A DNA stretch of 64,000 nt from the NCBI RefSeq assembly GCF_009696265.1, contig NZ_VUMH01000006.1:1-64000 (forward strand). Reading direction: 5' to 3'. A program made the translations under genes and the position numbers. A model generated the notes under the pieces. That model ran no database searches and was not told the DNA's origin. It saw only the letters and a program-made list of their open reading frames with translations. This DNA is from Desulfovibrio porci (GTDB lineage Bacteria; Desulfobacterota; Desulfovibrionia; Desulfovibrionales; Desulfovibrionaceae). Positions 18,001-26,275 of the stretch are shown in pieces. Each line of letters starts with the position of its first letter. Position 1 is the stretch's first letter.

Positions 18001-21000
18001 CACAAGCAGGACTGGACGGAAACGCTGGGCGACGGCAGCACAGTGTACCACAAGGCCGGGGACTATACTTTCGCTCTTGACGGCGACGCCGCGCAAAGCC
18101 TGGCCAAGGGCGAGAAGCTGGATTTCCACTTCACCGTCACTGCCACGGACGAACACGGCTCGCAGGGTCACCACATGATCGGCGTGACCATTGAAGGCAC
18201 CAACGACGTGCCCATACTTTCCCTGGACCACACCGCGCTCGTTGTGCGTGAGGCGGGCGTGGACGTGGACGCTTCCCAGAGCAAGGACAGCGGCACGGCC
18301 ACAGGCACGGACGACGACCACAACGCCACCCAGAGCTACGGTTTCACGCTCGGCGACGCGCCGGACGCCAAGGTGTACACCACCCTGTATATGGACAAGG
18401 ACGGGCATCTGCAGACGTCGGACAACATTGATACCTGTGTGGGCAAACTGGTCATGGAACCGGGGGGCGGCTACCACTTCGAGCTGTTCAATGACCGTCC
18501 CGTCGTGCAGGGGATGAACAACGGCGACTTCATTAACTCCGCCGACACGGTCAATGTCCGTGTCACGGACGAACACGGGGCTTACGCTCAGGAGCCCATC
18601 ACCATCCGGGTGGACGGCACCAACGACGCGCCCACGGCCAGCGCTTCCGACCTGACCGTCAGGGAAGACGGCGTGTTCAACGGTAACGCGCCCACGGTTG
18701 ACGGCGGCACGGTCAACGGCAGACACCAGTTTGAAGCGTCCGGCCAGATCAAGGTCTCGGACGTGGATGACAAGATTACCGGAACTAACGGGCATGTCGC
18801 GGCGGAAGACGGTTTCACGTTCAAATTTGTCGACGCGACGCACACCCAGGTCGCGAAGGATGGCTTGAGCGCCCAGCATTTGCTGAGCTCCGGCGGGGAT
18901 TACACCGCGGTGTTGGGGCAGATCCGGAGCGACACATTCCCGCCCGATCAGCTCGACGCTCTGAACGCGGCGATCAAGGCGGCGGCGGCCGACGGCAGCC
19001 TGGCGGTCAGCGACGCCCTCAAGGCGTTGATTCAGGCCCCCGGTTTTGACATCTCCACCCTGTCCGACGCCAACGCCAAGGGCATTCTTTCCCACATCAG
19101 CCTCGGCACACTGACGCTTGATCCCCAGACCGGCGAATATACCTTCACCATGGCCGCTTCCGGCAGCGTGGGGGATATCATCAACAACATGTTCGGCGCG
19201 AATTACTACAGCGGCCGCACCTTCAAGGTAGAGGTGAGCGATCCGCATGGCGGCACGAAGGTTGTTGAGGTCGTGGTGAAGATCCAGGGCACCAATGACC
19301 GGCCCGAACTGGTGCTGGACCAAAATGCCGATCATGACGTGACCGACCAGACGGACACGATCGCCACAGGCAGCCTTGCGGCCCTGGACCCCGACGCGAA
19401 GGACTCGCATAACTACTATATTGTCCAGAAGGATGCAGCCGGCAACGACGTCACCGTAAACGGCGAGCACCTGAATGAGGGGAACAGCGGTTTTTGGTCC
19501 TCGGCGGGTAATATTATTGACTCCGGCGCCAATGGGAATGTTGCCGCCACGGTGGTGGGCAAGTACGGCACGCTGACCATCACCAAGGATACCGACGGTA
19601 ATCCCATCTACAAGTACGAACTGGATCACAACAAGGTTTCGGACTGGAGCGCACAGGACAGCGCCGACGAAACATTCAGCATCGTGGTCAAGGACTCCGG
19701 CGGCGCGTTCGACATCAAGGACGTGACCTTTACGGTCACGGGCACGGACGACGGCCCCAAACTGACCGTGGTCACGGCGGACGCCCATGCTCTGGAAGTG
19801 AAGGAAGAAGGCGTCATACCCGGCGGCAATGTGGATAACAATGCCGACGGCTCGGCCAGCGGCAATTTCAATGTGGAGTGGACCGACGCCAACGCTTCGG
19901 GCGAACAGAACCAGCACTACGGCTTCATGCTGGACGGCAAGCTGCTCAGCGCCGTTGACGGCGACGGTAGTAATCCCGTCACCACGGTGGGCGTGGCGAA
20001 CGGCCATTCCTACTCCATCACCGGCACAGGTGAAGGCGCGGGCTGCTCGCTGGAGATCACCATTGACGGCATCCATTACGGCACGCTGAGCATCGACGCC
20101 GACGGCAAATTCACATTCGAAATGGACCAGGACGCCCTGAACTTCAAGGACGAGAACTGGCACGCCAAACTCTCCGACTTCCTGGGCGACAACTTCAGGC
20201 TGGTGGCCTGGGACGACCGCCACGACGCCTTCACCGACGGCAAACTGACCGACCCGGATATGGTGGCCGATCAGAAGCTGGAGGTCTACCTCGACGGCGC
20301 CAACGACCGCCCCGTCTTTGTGCAGGAAGGCGCCGACAACGCCACGCTGGACGCCACGCACACGGCGGAGGACGGTTCCTCGTTGCCGCTCTGGGTCGCG
20401 GGAGAAAACGGAGTCTCCTTCAAGGAAGACAGCGCTTCGGGCGGCATCTCGGGCAACTTGGCAGGTTCCGACGCCGAAGGCGATTCCTTTACCTATGCCA
20501 TTGTCAAGCCCGACGGCACGCTGGTGCAGAAGATTGAAGGCAAGTACGGCATCCTCGAACTGCGCCCGGACGGCAGCTATATCTACACCCTGACAGTTCC
20601 CAAGAGCACGTTCGACCATCTGAACGCGGATCAGCTGCTCACGGACGAAGGCTTCAACATCCGGATCACGGACGAGCACGGCGCGTCCACCAACGGCAAG
20701 TTCCAGATCAACTTCCAGGGCGAACACGACGACTTCAAGCTGGGCGCCGACAATCTGTCGGTGACGGAAAACGGCGGGGCGCTCAGCCGTGACGAGGGCT
20801 TCACTGATTCGCAGAGCAAATCTTCTTCGGTTGCGGGCGTGGATCAGCAGGACAAGGACGCCATCGCCAGAGGTGAGGTTGAGTGGAATCTCAAGGGCGG
20901 AACGGACGGAAAGGACGGAACCGTTGTCGTGGAGGGCGCGTACGGCAAGCTTGTTCTTGATCCGGCCACCGGCAAGTATCATTACGAGCTGGACAACAGC

Positions 21001-24000
21001 AAGATTCAGGACTGGAACTCCGAGGGCAGCAACGCAAAGTCGGATACCGAACACTTTACCATCCAGGCCGTGATCAACGGCCAGACGGTCGAGAAGGAAA
21101 TCTCCGTTACCGTCAACGGCGCCAACGATCGCCCGGAATGGACGAAGGGGACCGACGATTTCACCGGCGTGGCCAAGCCCTTTGTGAAGGATACGGATCA
21201 CACGGATGAGATCAAGCCCGACATGCGCTTTGAAGGCTCGGTCAGCGGCGGCACCGATATCGACGACAATGACAATTCCCTGCAATACATGCTCACCGAC
21301 GGCAGCAAGCAGGTGAACGGGGACTTCAGCACGTCCACCGTCATCAAGACGGATTACGGCTCCTTTACCATTGACCCCGTGACCGGCGAGTACACCTACA
21401 CGGTGGACAGCTACAGCTCCAAGCTGGCGGATTACTTCAGGGATAATCCGGATAAGGATACCTTTACCGACACCATCAAGGTCGTGGTGGTGGATCCGCA
21501 CGGCGCGCAGTCCGAGACGACCAGGGAAATCCAGATCACCATCGACAAGAACGACTGGATCGGCGGAGGCGGCTCCGGCCCCGAATATGTCGACGGCGAT
21601 CTGGCCGGGGCGGTGGTCGAGGACGGCGATTCGGACCAGGATGACACTACCCATGAATCCGTTTCCGGGCAGTTGAACGCCAATGTTGATGCGTCCGACT
21701 CCTCCGTCTTCTTCGGCGTGCAGGGCGCGAACGGCCAGACCCAGACCGGGATGATTGATCATCCCGAACCGGTCGACGGCAAGTATGGGTACATCACCGT
21801 TGACCCGGCCACGGGCAAGTGGACCTATACCCTGTTCAACGGCGAGAACGGCAGCGACAACCCGGTGCAGAACCTGCACGAGGGCCAGACTGTGGAGGAA
21901 GAATTCACCGTCATGCTCAACGGCAAGGTGGTGACGACGGATGGAAAGGAACCGGCGGAGGACGGCAGCAATGTTGTAAAGATCACCATTACGATCACCG
22001 GCACCAACGATGCGCCCGAGATCACCCACTTTGATGCGTCGAAGACCATTCATGGCGTGGAGGGGGGCGTCCTGAGCGCTGAGGGCACGATCATCGCCAC
22101 GGATGTGGACCGCGACGACGCGGGCAAAATGGAAGATCTGACCGCCCACTTTGACAACGGTACGGACACCATGGTCGGCAAGTACGGCACGATCACGCTG
22201 GTGGAGGGCGAGAACGGCAAGTGGACCTACACCTACAAGCTGGACCCGGCCAAGCTGGAAGCGGATTCCGAGGCCTCGAAGTACTTCTACAAGGACGCCG
22301 ACGGCAAGTGGCATCTTATCGCGGGCACGGATCTTAACGACAAGTTCACTGTCCACGTTACTGACGGCACGGCCACCGTGGATCAGGAGATCACCATCAA
22401 GATCGACGGGCAGAACTTCGCGCCCGAACGTGACGCCTCGGTTGGCAGCGTCAATGGCACGGGCGTCACGGAAGACGGCTTCCCTGTCGGCTCCAATACC
22501 GTGGAGAGCGTGATCGCCAAGGGCGACCTTGCGGCCGCGTTCACGGATGACCAGGGCACGGGCAATCTGCACTTCGTGTTCGCCAACGGCAAGACCTTCA
22601 TGGAAGATCCCAACGGGTACGGCACCTGGCAGATTGATAACGACGGCAACGTCGTGTTCACCCTGAACAACGAAAGCGCCGCCGTGCAGGGCCTGAGCCA
22701 AGCGGACAATCCGACCGCCACCGTCAAGGTGTACGCGGTAGACGGGCACAACGTGACCAGCGCCGAGGGCGTTGACGTCAACGTGTCCATCCAGGGGACG
22801 GCTGACAAGCCGCAACTGATCATCGACAAGACGCTCACCGTGACCGAGGCTTCCGACACGGCCGGAACGGCGGAAGGCACTTTCTACGTCATCGACCCGG
22901 ACGCGGCGGACAGCAGGGACAACCTCACCTATACCATCACCGGCCCCAAGGATGGCGGGTCTGAGACCGTCTCTGCGGAAAACGGCGGCCTGCTGACCTT
23001 TACCAACGACTACGGCACCCTGACGCTGGATCCCGCCACCGGCAAGTATTCGTTTGCGCTGAACAGCGGCAACGACGCCGTCCGCGCCATGAAGCCGGGC
23101 GAACTGTACGAGATCACGTTCGACGTCACGGTGAAGGATCATGACGGCCTTGAAGGAAGCGGACAAATCGTCGTCAACATCAAGGGCACCAACACCGCCC
23201 CGGATATCGACGTCAATGCTTCCCGCACCGGCAACACCGTGGACACGCCGCTCGTCGAAGGCGCGACAGGCGATGACGCCCGCTTCGGCGGAAACATCGT
23301 CGCCAATGACGTGGACGCGGACGCGGGCGACAAGCTGACGTACAGATTCTCCTTAACGGATGAACAGAAGGCGGAGGGCTGGACTCTGAACGCCGACGGC
23401 ACGGTTCTGACCACGACATACGGCACGGTTACCATCGACGCCGACGGCAACTATACCTATACGCTGGACAACGGCCGGGCCGCTGTTCTCGCTCAGGATC
23501 AGACGGCGCAGGAAGTCTTTCAGGTGACGGCGACCGACAAGTACGGCGCGAAGTCCGATCCGGTGGATGTGACCATCAACATTGTGGGCACCAACGACGC
23601 GCCGGTCATTGATTCGGCCACCGGCAAGAACAACGCCGGCACCCTGGCTTTCAGCGATGCGGACGCCACTGACACGCACAGCCTGTCCATTGTCGTGAAT
23701 GGACACGAATATCCGGTAACGGGCAACAGCGTGGATATTGAGGGCGTGGGCAGGTTCGAACTGAGTCCGAAGGATGCGGACGGCAAGGTGTGGAGCTGGA
23801 AGTTCACCGCTGATTCCAAAATAACACAAAATATGCGCACGGACGAATCCACGGACGTGAACTTCCAGTTCAAGGTCAGCGACGGCCGTGAAGATGCCAC
23901 GTCCGGCAACCTGAAGGCGACCATCACCGGCGCCAATGCCAGACCGCAGATTGGCCAGGCCGCGTTGGTGCTGGGTCTGACCGGTCTGGTGCCGGACGCG

Positions 24001-24888
24001 GACTTCTCCATCTCATCCGATGACGCGAACGCCAATCCGGCCGACAACAGCCTGCCGCTCAACGATGTGAAGCTGGACGGGCAGGATCACGGCGATCCTC
24101 TGACCTATCACTTTGAGCAGATAGACGGAAGCGGCGACGTGCAGGGCGCTTTCGGAACCCTGCATTTCGACGCGGCCACCGGCCAGTACCATTATACTCT
24201 GGATACCTCGTCGGAGAATCTGCTGAAGCTCGCGGAGGCCCACGCCAACGGTGAAGAGCTGAAGGAATCCTTCAACTACACGGTGTCCGACGGCCATTGG
24301 ACTGACACGCACGGCAGCGTGGAGGTCAGCCTTGACGCGCCTTCGCCCGGCGCGGGCGGCAGCCTCGGTGATGAGCATGCGCAGGATGCGCAGGTCGTCT
24401 TCGGCGGCGAGGGCGCGGAAAGCCTGCACGGCGGTTCCGGCGACGACATCCTCTCCGGCGGCGCGGGCGATGACTACCTCTTCGGCGGCGACGGCAACGA
24501 CATCCTGGTGTACAACGGCCAGACCGGCAGCACCTACGACGGCGGCGCGGGCATGGACGTGCTTCTGGTGCAGGGAGAGCAGAATATGGACTCCCTCTTC
24601 CAGAGCGGCGGACTTGATCAGAACGTCACCAACGTGGAGGTCATCATCAGCGGCGAGGACGTCTCGAATCTGACCAATATGGACGCCCTCAGCGGCATCG
24701 GCATCACCTTGGGCGACAATCGGGTGGATCTGGGCGAGGGCTGGTCCAAGACGGACGGCGCTCCCGAGGGTTACGACGCTTACAGCAACGGCGGCGTGAC
24801 CATAACAGTGGGTTCGGATGTGCATGTGAACACCATGCAGGAGCAGACCGACCAGGCCGCCGCCCAGATACAGGTGGAAAACAGCTAG
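15031..24888 (+). CDS. Giant VCBS/cadherin-like repeat RTX adhesin (LapA/DvhA-like)
   Basis: 3285 residues. ATG 15031 follows GGGAGGAG. The N-terminal module matches the upstream adhesin, including the tandem PAAGPAAG site at residues 92-99. The body is about 18-19 beta domains of roughly 100-190 residues. Most end in the VCBS signature GTNDxP or GANDxP (for example ITGTNDAPDLSL); a few are degenerate (GEHDDF, GQNFAP, GTNTAP). RTX calcium repeats ([20 protein letters not shown]) appear near residue 3125, followed by a C-terminal secretion module related to that of the first adhesin. The protein is highly acidic and has no Sec signal, as expected for type I secretion. The likely role is cell-surface attachment and biofilm formation. 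Exporter, LapD and LapG genes are not in this window. Confidence 0.93.
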   Translation: MADITLSRPQAGQHIVLESVPDSRLVLQFPTDQATMERTGDNLVFSFEDGSKIELANFYTQYSQESMPDFEVDGTLVAGADFFNAFGPDLMPAAGPAAGAAARAARYNEFGNSDLLDGINHLNELDWGMNLDRPYTEDVDALGVVSPDGDEVNVAPVISISGAINVVETGVFVGGNDYKEGVPTAGGQVNAYDPNGDALHFAFVASDGSLVTSITTDYGTITINPDGSYTYVLDNDKANGLAEGQTVSEDFTVQVSDGRGGVTEATITVNVTGTNDIPSLELTRDELFVDVDGTPDMTGNITDGGTALGDDPDAGHDLHYSFGTDADGNPILSITDDYGTLTIDPDSGDYTYTLDRNSDAVKVLKGDGADDVIQHVTVVVTDEYGAHAERPLEVVIRGANDDPVITEVGKGALGVVESGVVGAEMTPVDGVMNDGGSFTVFDKDANDAQTLSVVIDGLDPSEYNVSTSSDGVTTVTTEYGVLTITPVIVTDANGSTTTTYTYIFNLYDENNPGYGDAAGKLNEGQSVDLPFRLTVTDGAGASVQQDVKVTITGTNDAPDLSLSNTNMVGSEDGVGQGTHTVLDDDADGALAGGKTVNHKFSIEHRPGENDDASIDSSVPSADFGDDAVFETKYGTLTVKADGTYTFEPSVAAQHLGAGDDVTLHFDITVTDRHDAHDTESITVTLKGANDDPTGDVQRGSLVLKESGVGDKTETGINDGWAEGPNQARIDGISEADGQFKVHEVDTNDTLTLTVKDANGNEVTLTRDPGTGELYVKDAYGTLFVTETTVNNPDGSHDTTYSYRYELDNDAVNGLKQYDETDGATHVEGEDHYSGKYTLSVSDGRPGSTPAEHEVDILIKGTNDQPKVEYSKVHAKEEGVSMGKDGDGNTATTDDGKDNGYVFPDHHRVEVSGHVNVSDPDQDGGFGLSVKLGDEFAGKDVTHYQGEGSSATPFVDASGNAFTSNITVDPAGSSETDNVQVIKTNYGTLTFHKQDWTETLGDGSTVYHKAGDYTFALDGDAAQSLAKGEKLDFHFTVTATDEHGSQGHHMIGVTIEGTNDVPILSLDHTALVVREAGVDVDASQSKDSGTATGTDDDHNATQSYGFTLGDAPDAKVYTTLYMDKDGHLQTSDNIDTCVGKLVMEPGGGYHFELFNDRPVVQGMNNGDFINSADTVNVRVTDEHGAYAQEPITIRVDGTNDAPTASASDLTVREDGVFNGNAPTVDGGTVNGRHQFEASGQIKVSDVDDKITGTNGHVAAEDGFTFKFVDATHTQVAKDGLSAQHLLSSGGDYTAVLGQIRSDTFPPDQLDALNAAIKAAAADGSLAVSDALKALIQAPGFDISTLSDANAKGILSHISLGTLTLDPQTGEYTFTMAASGSVGDIINNMFGANYYSGRTFKVEVSDPHGGTKVVEVVVKIQGTNDRPELVLDQNADHDVTDQTDTIATGSLAALDPDAKDSHNYYIVQKDAAGNDVTVNGEHLNEGNSGFWSSAGNIIDSGANGNVAATVVGKYGTLTITKDTDGNPIYKYELDHNKVSDWSAQDSADETFSIVVKDSGGAFDIKDVTFTVTGTDDGPKLTVVTADAHALEVKEEGVIPGGNVDNNADGSASGNFNVEWTDANASGEQNQHYGFMLDGKLLSAVDGDGSNPVTTVGVANGHSYSITGTGEGAGCSLEITIDGIHYGTLSIDADGKFTFEMDQDALNFKDENWHAKLSDFLGDNFRLVAWDDRHDAFTDGKLTDPDMVADQKLEVYLDGANDRPVFVQEGADNATLDATHTAEDGSSLPLWVAGENGVSFKEDSASGGISGNLAGSDAEGDSFTYAIVKPDGTLVQKIEGKYGILELRPDGSYIYTLTVPKSTFDHLNADQLLTDEGFNIRITDEHGASTNGKFQINFQGEHDDFKLGADNLSVTENGGALSRDEGFTDSQSKSSSVAGVDQQDKDAIARGEVEWNLKGGTDGKDGTVVVEGAYGKLVLDPATGKYHYELDNSKIQDWNSEGSNAKSDTEHFTIQAVINGQTVEKEISVTVNGANDRPEWTKGTDDFTGVAKPFVKDTDHTDEIKPDMRFEGSVSGGTDIDDNDNSLQYMLTDGSKQVNGDFSTSTVIKTDYGSFTIDPVTGEYTYTVDSYSSKLADYFRDNPDKDTFTDTIKVVVVDPHGAQSETTREIQITIDKNDWIGGGGSGPEYVDGDLAGAVVEDGDSDQDDTTHESVSGQLNANVDASDSSVFFGVQGANGQTQTGMIDHPEPVDGKYGYITVDPATGKWTYTLFNGENGSDNPVQNLHEGQTVEEEFTVMLNGKVVTTDGKEPAEDGSNVVKITITITGTNDAPEITHFDASKTIHGVEGGVLSAEGTIIATDVDRDDAGKMEDLTAHFDNGTDTMVGKYGTITLVEGENGKWTYTYKLDPAKLEADSEASKYFYKDADGKWHLIAGTDLNDKFTVHVTDGTATVDQEITIKIDGQNFAPERDASVGSVNGTGVTEDGFPVGSNTVESVIAKGDLAAAFTDDQGTGNLHFVFANGKTFMEDPNGYGTWQIDNDGNVVFTLNNESAAVQGLSQADNPTATVKVYAVDGHNVTSAEGVDVNVSIQGTADKPQLIIDKTLTVTEASDTAGTAEGTFYVIDPDAADSRDNLTYTITGPKDGGSETVSAENGGLLTFTNDYGTLTLDPATGKYSFALNSGNDAVRAMKPGELYEITFDVTVKDHDGLEGSGQIVVNIKGTNTAPDIDVNASRTGNTVDTPLVEGATGDDARFGGNIVANDVDADAGDKLTYRFSLTDEQKAEGWTLNADGTVLTTTYGTVTIDADGNYTYTLDNGRAAVLAQDQTAQEVFQVTATDKYGAKSDPVDVTINIVGTNDAPVIDSATGKNNAGTLAFSDADATDTHSLSIVVNGHEYPVTGNSVDIEGVGRFELSPKDADGKVWSWKFTADSKITQNMRTDESTDVNFQFKVSDGREDATSGNLKATITGANARPQIGQAALVLGLTGLVPDADFSISSDDANANPADNSLPLNDVKLDGQDHGDPLTYHFEQIDGSGDVQGAFGTLHFDAATGQYHYTLDTSSENLLKLAEAHANGEELKESFNYTVSDGHWTDTHGSVEVSLDAPSPGAGGSLGDEHAQDAQVVFGGEGAESLHGGSGDDILSGGAGDDYLFGGDGNDILVYNGQTGSTYDGGAGMDVLLVQGEQNMDSLFQSGGLDQNVTNVEVIISGEDVSNLTNMDALSGIGITLGDNRVDLGEGWSKTDGAPEGYDAYSNGGVTITVGSDVHVNTMQEQTDQAAAQIQVENS

Positions 24889-24912
24889 CGCGGCATAAGC
24901 GTTAAAAAATGA

Positions 24913-24946
24913 CATGGCCCGCGCCGGATATCCGGCGCGGGCCATG
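24913..24946. terminator. Perfect 34-bp palindrome after the giant adhesin
   Basis: CATGGCCCGCGCCGGATA continues symmetrically to its complement at 24946 with no loop bases. It lies 24 bases after the stop codon. It has no T run of terminator length but should form a very stable hairpin. Its core is repeated at 25110-25133. Confidence 0.65.
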
Positions 24947-25109
24947 ATGCTGTTGACAACGTCGGCAGCCCCGAAAATCAGGAGCGGGTCGCAGCTTTGC
25001 TGCGCCGTCAGGCGACTGATTTTCGTGCCTTTCCGCCCGGCGAGTTTTCGTGAAAACGAGCCGACGGCGGCGCGAACCGCGCGAAGCGGGGTTTGTCATC
25101 CGTCGGGAA

Positions 25110-25133
25110 CCCGCGCCGGATATCCGGCGCGGG
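25110..25133. repeat. Second copy of the GC-rich palindrome
   Basis: The 24-base perfect palindrome CCCGCGCCGGAT/ATCCGGCGCGGG repeats the core of 24913-24946. It lies just beyond the 3' end of the minus-strand flavoprotein gene, so it could serve as its terminator. Confidence 0.65.
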
Positions 25134-25157
25134 CCCTGCGTCTTTGGCGGGGCCCGC

Positions 25158-25715
25158 TCAGCGCAGACTTTTGCCGAGCTGCCGCGCCTCTTCCAGCGCC
25201 GGTTTGCCCAGGATGTCGCCCACGGCCAGCACGCCGCCCGCCAGCACCGTGCCCAGATTCTTCCAGCCCATGTGCCGCAGCAGGGCCTCATAATAGTGCA
25301 GCACGGGTTCAAAATTGTCCTTGTCCGCGCCTTCGGCGGCCATCAGCATGACACAGTCCTTGCGGGGATTGGCATAACCGGCATTGCATTCCGCCACGGC
25401 GAAGAGCCTGTCAAAAGCGCACTTCAATTGTCCGCTGAAGTTCCAGTAGTACATGGGCGAGGCGAGCACCAGAATGTCCGCTTCCCTGTAGGCCGGGTAA
25501 ATGCGCTCCATGCCGTCCTTCTGCACGCAGGGGCTGTGCGGGTCCTTGCCGCCGCCGAAACAGCCGAAACAGGGGTGAATATCCAGTTCCCGCAGCGCGA
25601 AACTGGTGGTTGTATGCCCGGCTTCCCGCGCGCCATCAGCGAATGCTCCGGCCAGGGCGGCGGTGTTGCCGTTTTTTCTGGGGCTGCCGTTGAGGATCAG
25701 AATTTTTTTGCTCAT
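25158..25715 (-). CDS. NADPH-dependent FMN reductase-like flavoprotein
   Basis: About 185 residues with a flavodoxin-like fold. KILILNGSPRKNGNTAALAG at the N-terminus is the FMN-phosphate loop of the iron-sulfur flavoprotein/WrbA-like reductase family, and ASPMYYWNFSGQLKCAFDR is the second flavin-contact segment. A cysteine pair in HPCFGCFGG resembles the compact Cys motif of iron-sulfur flavoproteins but is incomplete. I chose ATG 25715 with AAGG upstream; a TTG lies three codons earlier. It is divergent from an HxlR-type regulator, a common pairing for redox or electrophile stress reductases. The substrate is unknown. Confidence 0.88.
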   Translation of the reverse strand: MSKKILILNGSPRKNGNTAALAGAFADGAREAGHTTTSFALRELDIHPCFGCFGGGKDPHSPCVQKDGMERIYPAYREADILVLASPMYYWNFSGQLKCAFDRLFAVAECNAGYANPRKDCVMLMAAEGADKDNFEPVLHYYEALLRHMGWKNLGTVLAGGVLAVGDILGKPALEEARQLGKSLR

Positions 25716-25822
25716 GCGTTTCAACCTTTTTCAAAAGAATGTTGCGGCCGGGCGCGAACAGCGCACCGTCTTGCCCCTGCTCATAACCTGCTGTAGATGA
25801 AAGCGGAAGTACGCACATAAAA

Positions 25823-25835
25823 GTGAGATACTCAC
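25823..25835. promoter_or_regulatory. Possible operator between flavoprotein and HxlR genes
   Basis: GTGAG-ATA-CTCAC is an interrupted perfect palindrome between the divergent genes, just before the ribosome site of the regulator. It is a candidate autoregulatory site. Confidence 0.35.
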
Positions 25836-25850
25836 CAAAAGGAGAGTGCC

Positions 25851-26183
25851 ATGCCCACCTGCGCGCCCACCGGGGCGGACCTCAAATCCACGGGCTTCGG
25901 CTACACCATGTCGCTGATTTCAGGCAAATATAAACTGCTGATCCTGTATATCCTGGCCGAGTGCATGGTTGTTCGCTACAACGCGCTCAAGCGGCACATC
26001 GGCGGCATCTCGCACAAAACCCTGAGTATGGCCCTCAAGGAACTGGAGGCGGACGACCTGCTCGTCCGCACGGAATATCCGCAGATTCCGCCCAAGGTGG
26101 AATACCGTCTGTCCGAACGGGGTCGGTCGCTGATGCCGATTCTGGACGCACTGTGCGAGTGGGGGGAAGCGCACCGGATCTGA
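25851..26183 (+). CDS. HxlR-family transcriptional regulator
   Basis: This 110-residue winged-helix protein shows the HxlR pattern: SGKYKLLILYIL, then ALKRHIGGISHKTLSMALKELEADDLLVR (recognition helix) and PPKVEYRLSERGRSL (wing). ATG 25851 follows AAAGGAGAG. Such proteins often sense thiol oxidation or electrophiles through an N-terminal Cys; here Cys4 is present. It probably controls the divergent flavoprotein gene. Confidence 0.88.
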   Translation: MPTCAPTGADLKSTGFGYTMSLISGKYKLLILYILAECMVVRYNALKRHIGGISHKTLSMALKELEADDLLVRTEYPQIPPKVEYRLSERGRSLMPILDALCEWGEAHRI

Positions 26184-26200
26184 CGCTTGGCGCATGGCAC

Positions 26201-26247
26201 AAAAAGCCCGCGGGAAAACGCCGTCAAAGCGGCGGTTCTTCCCGCGG
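26201..26247 (-). terminator. Terminator of the SNF2 helicase gene
   Basis: A long hairpin with outer arms CCGCGGGAA/TTCCCGCGG (26208-26247) and an inner GCCG-type stem. On the minus strand it is followed by TTTTT (26201-26205). It lies about 30 bases beyond the helicase stop and also just after the convergent HxlR gene. Confidence 0.7.
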
Positions 26248-26275
26248 ACGCGCTCTGCCGAAGCAGGGCCTGTTT

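Noticed and set aside
17872..23166. A very long minus-strand open frame opposite the giant adhesin
   Set aside because: It is the antisense of a repetitive, GC-rich gene; its protein is Val/Gly/Arg-rich with no domain, while the plus strand shows clear VCBS repeats.
15500..24300. Regular repeats that could suggest a CRISPR-like or satellite array
   Set aside because: The periodicity is of coding VCBS domains of varied length and sequence, all in frame; there are no short identical repeats with uniform spacers.
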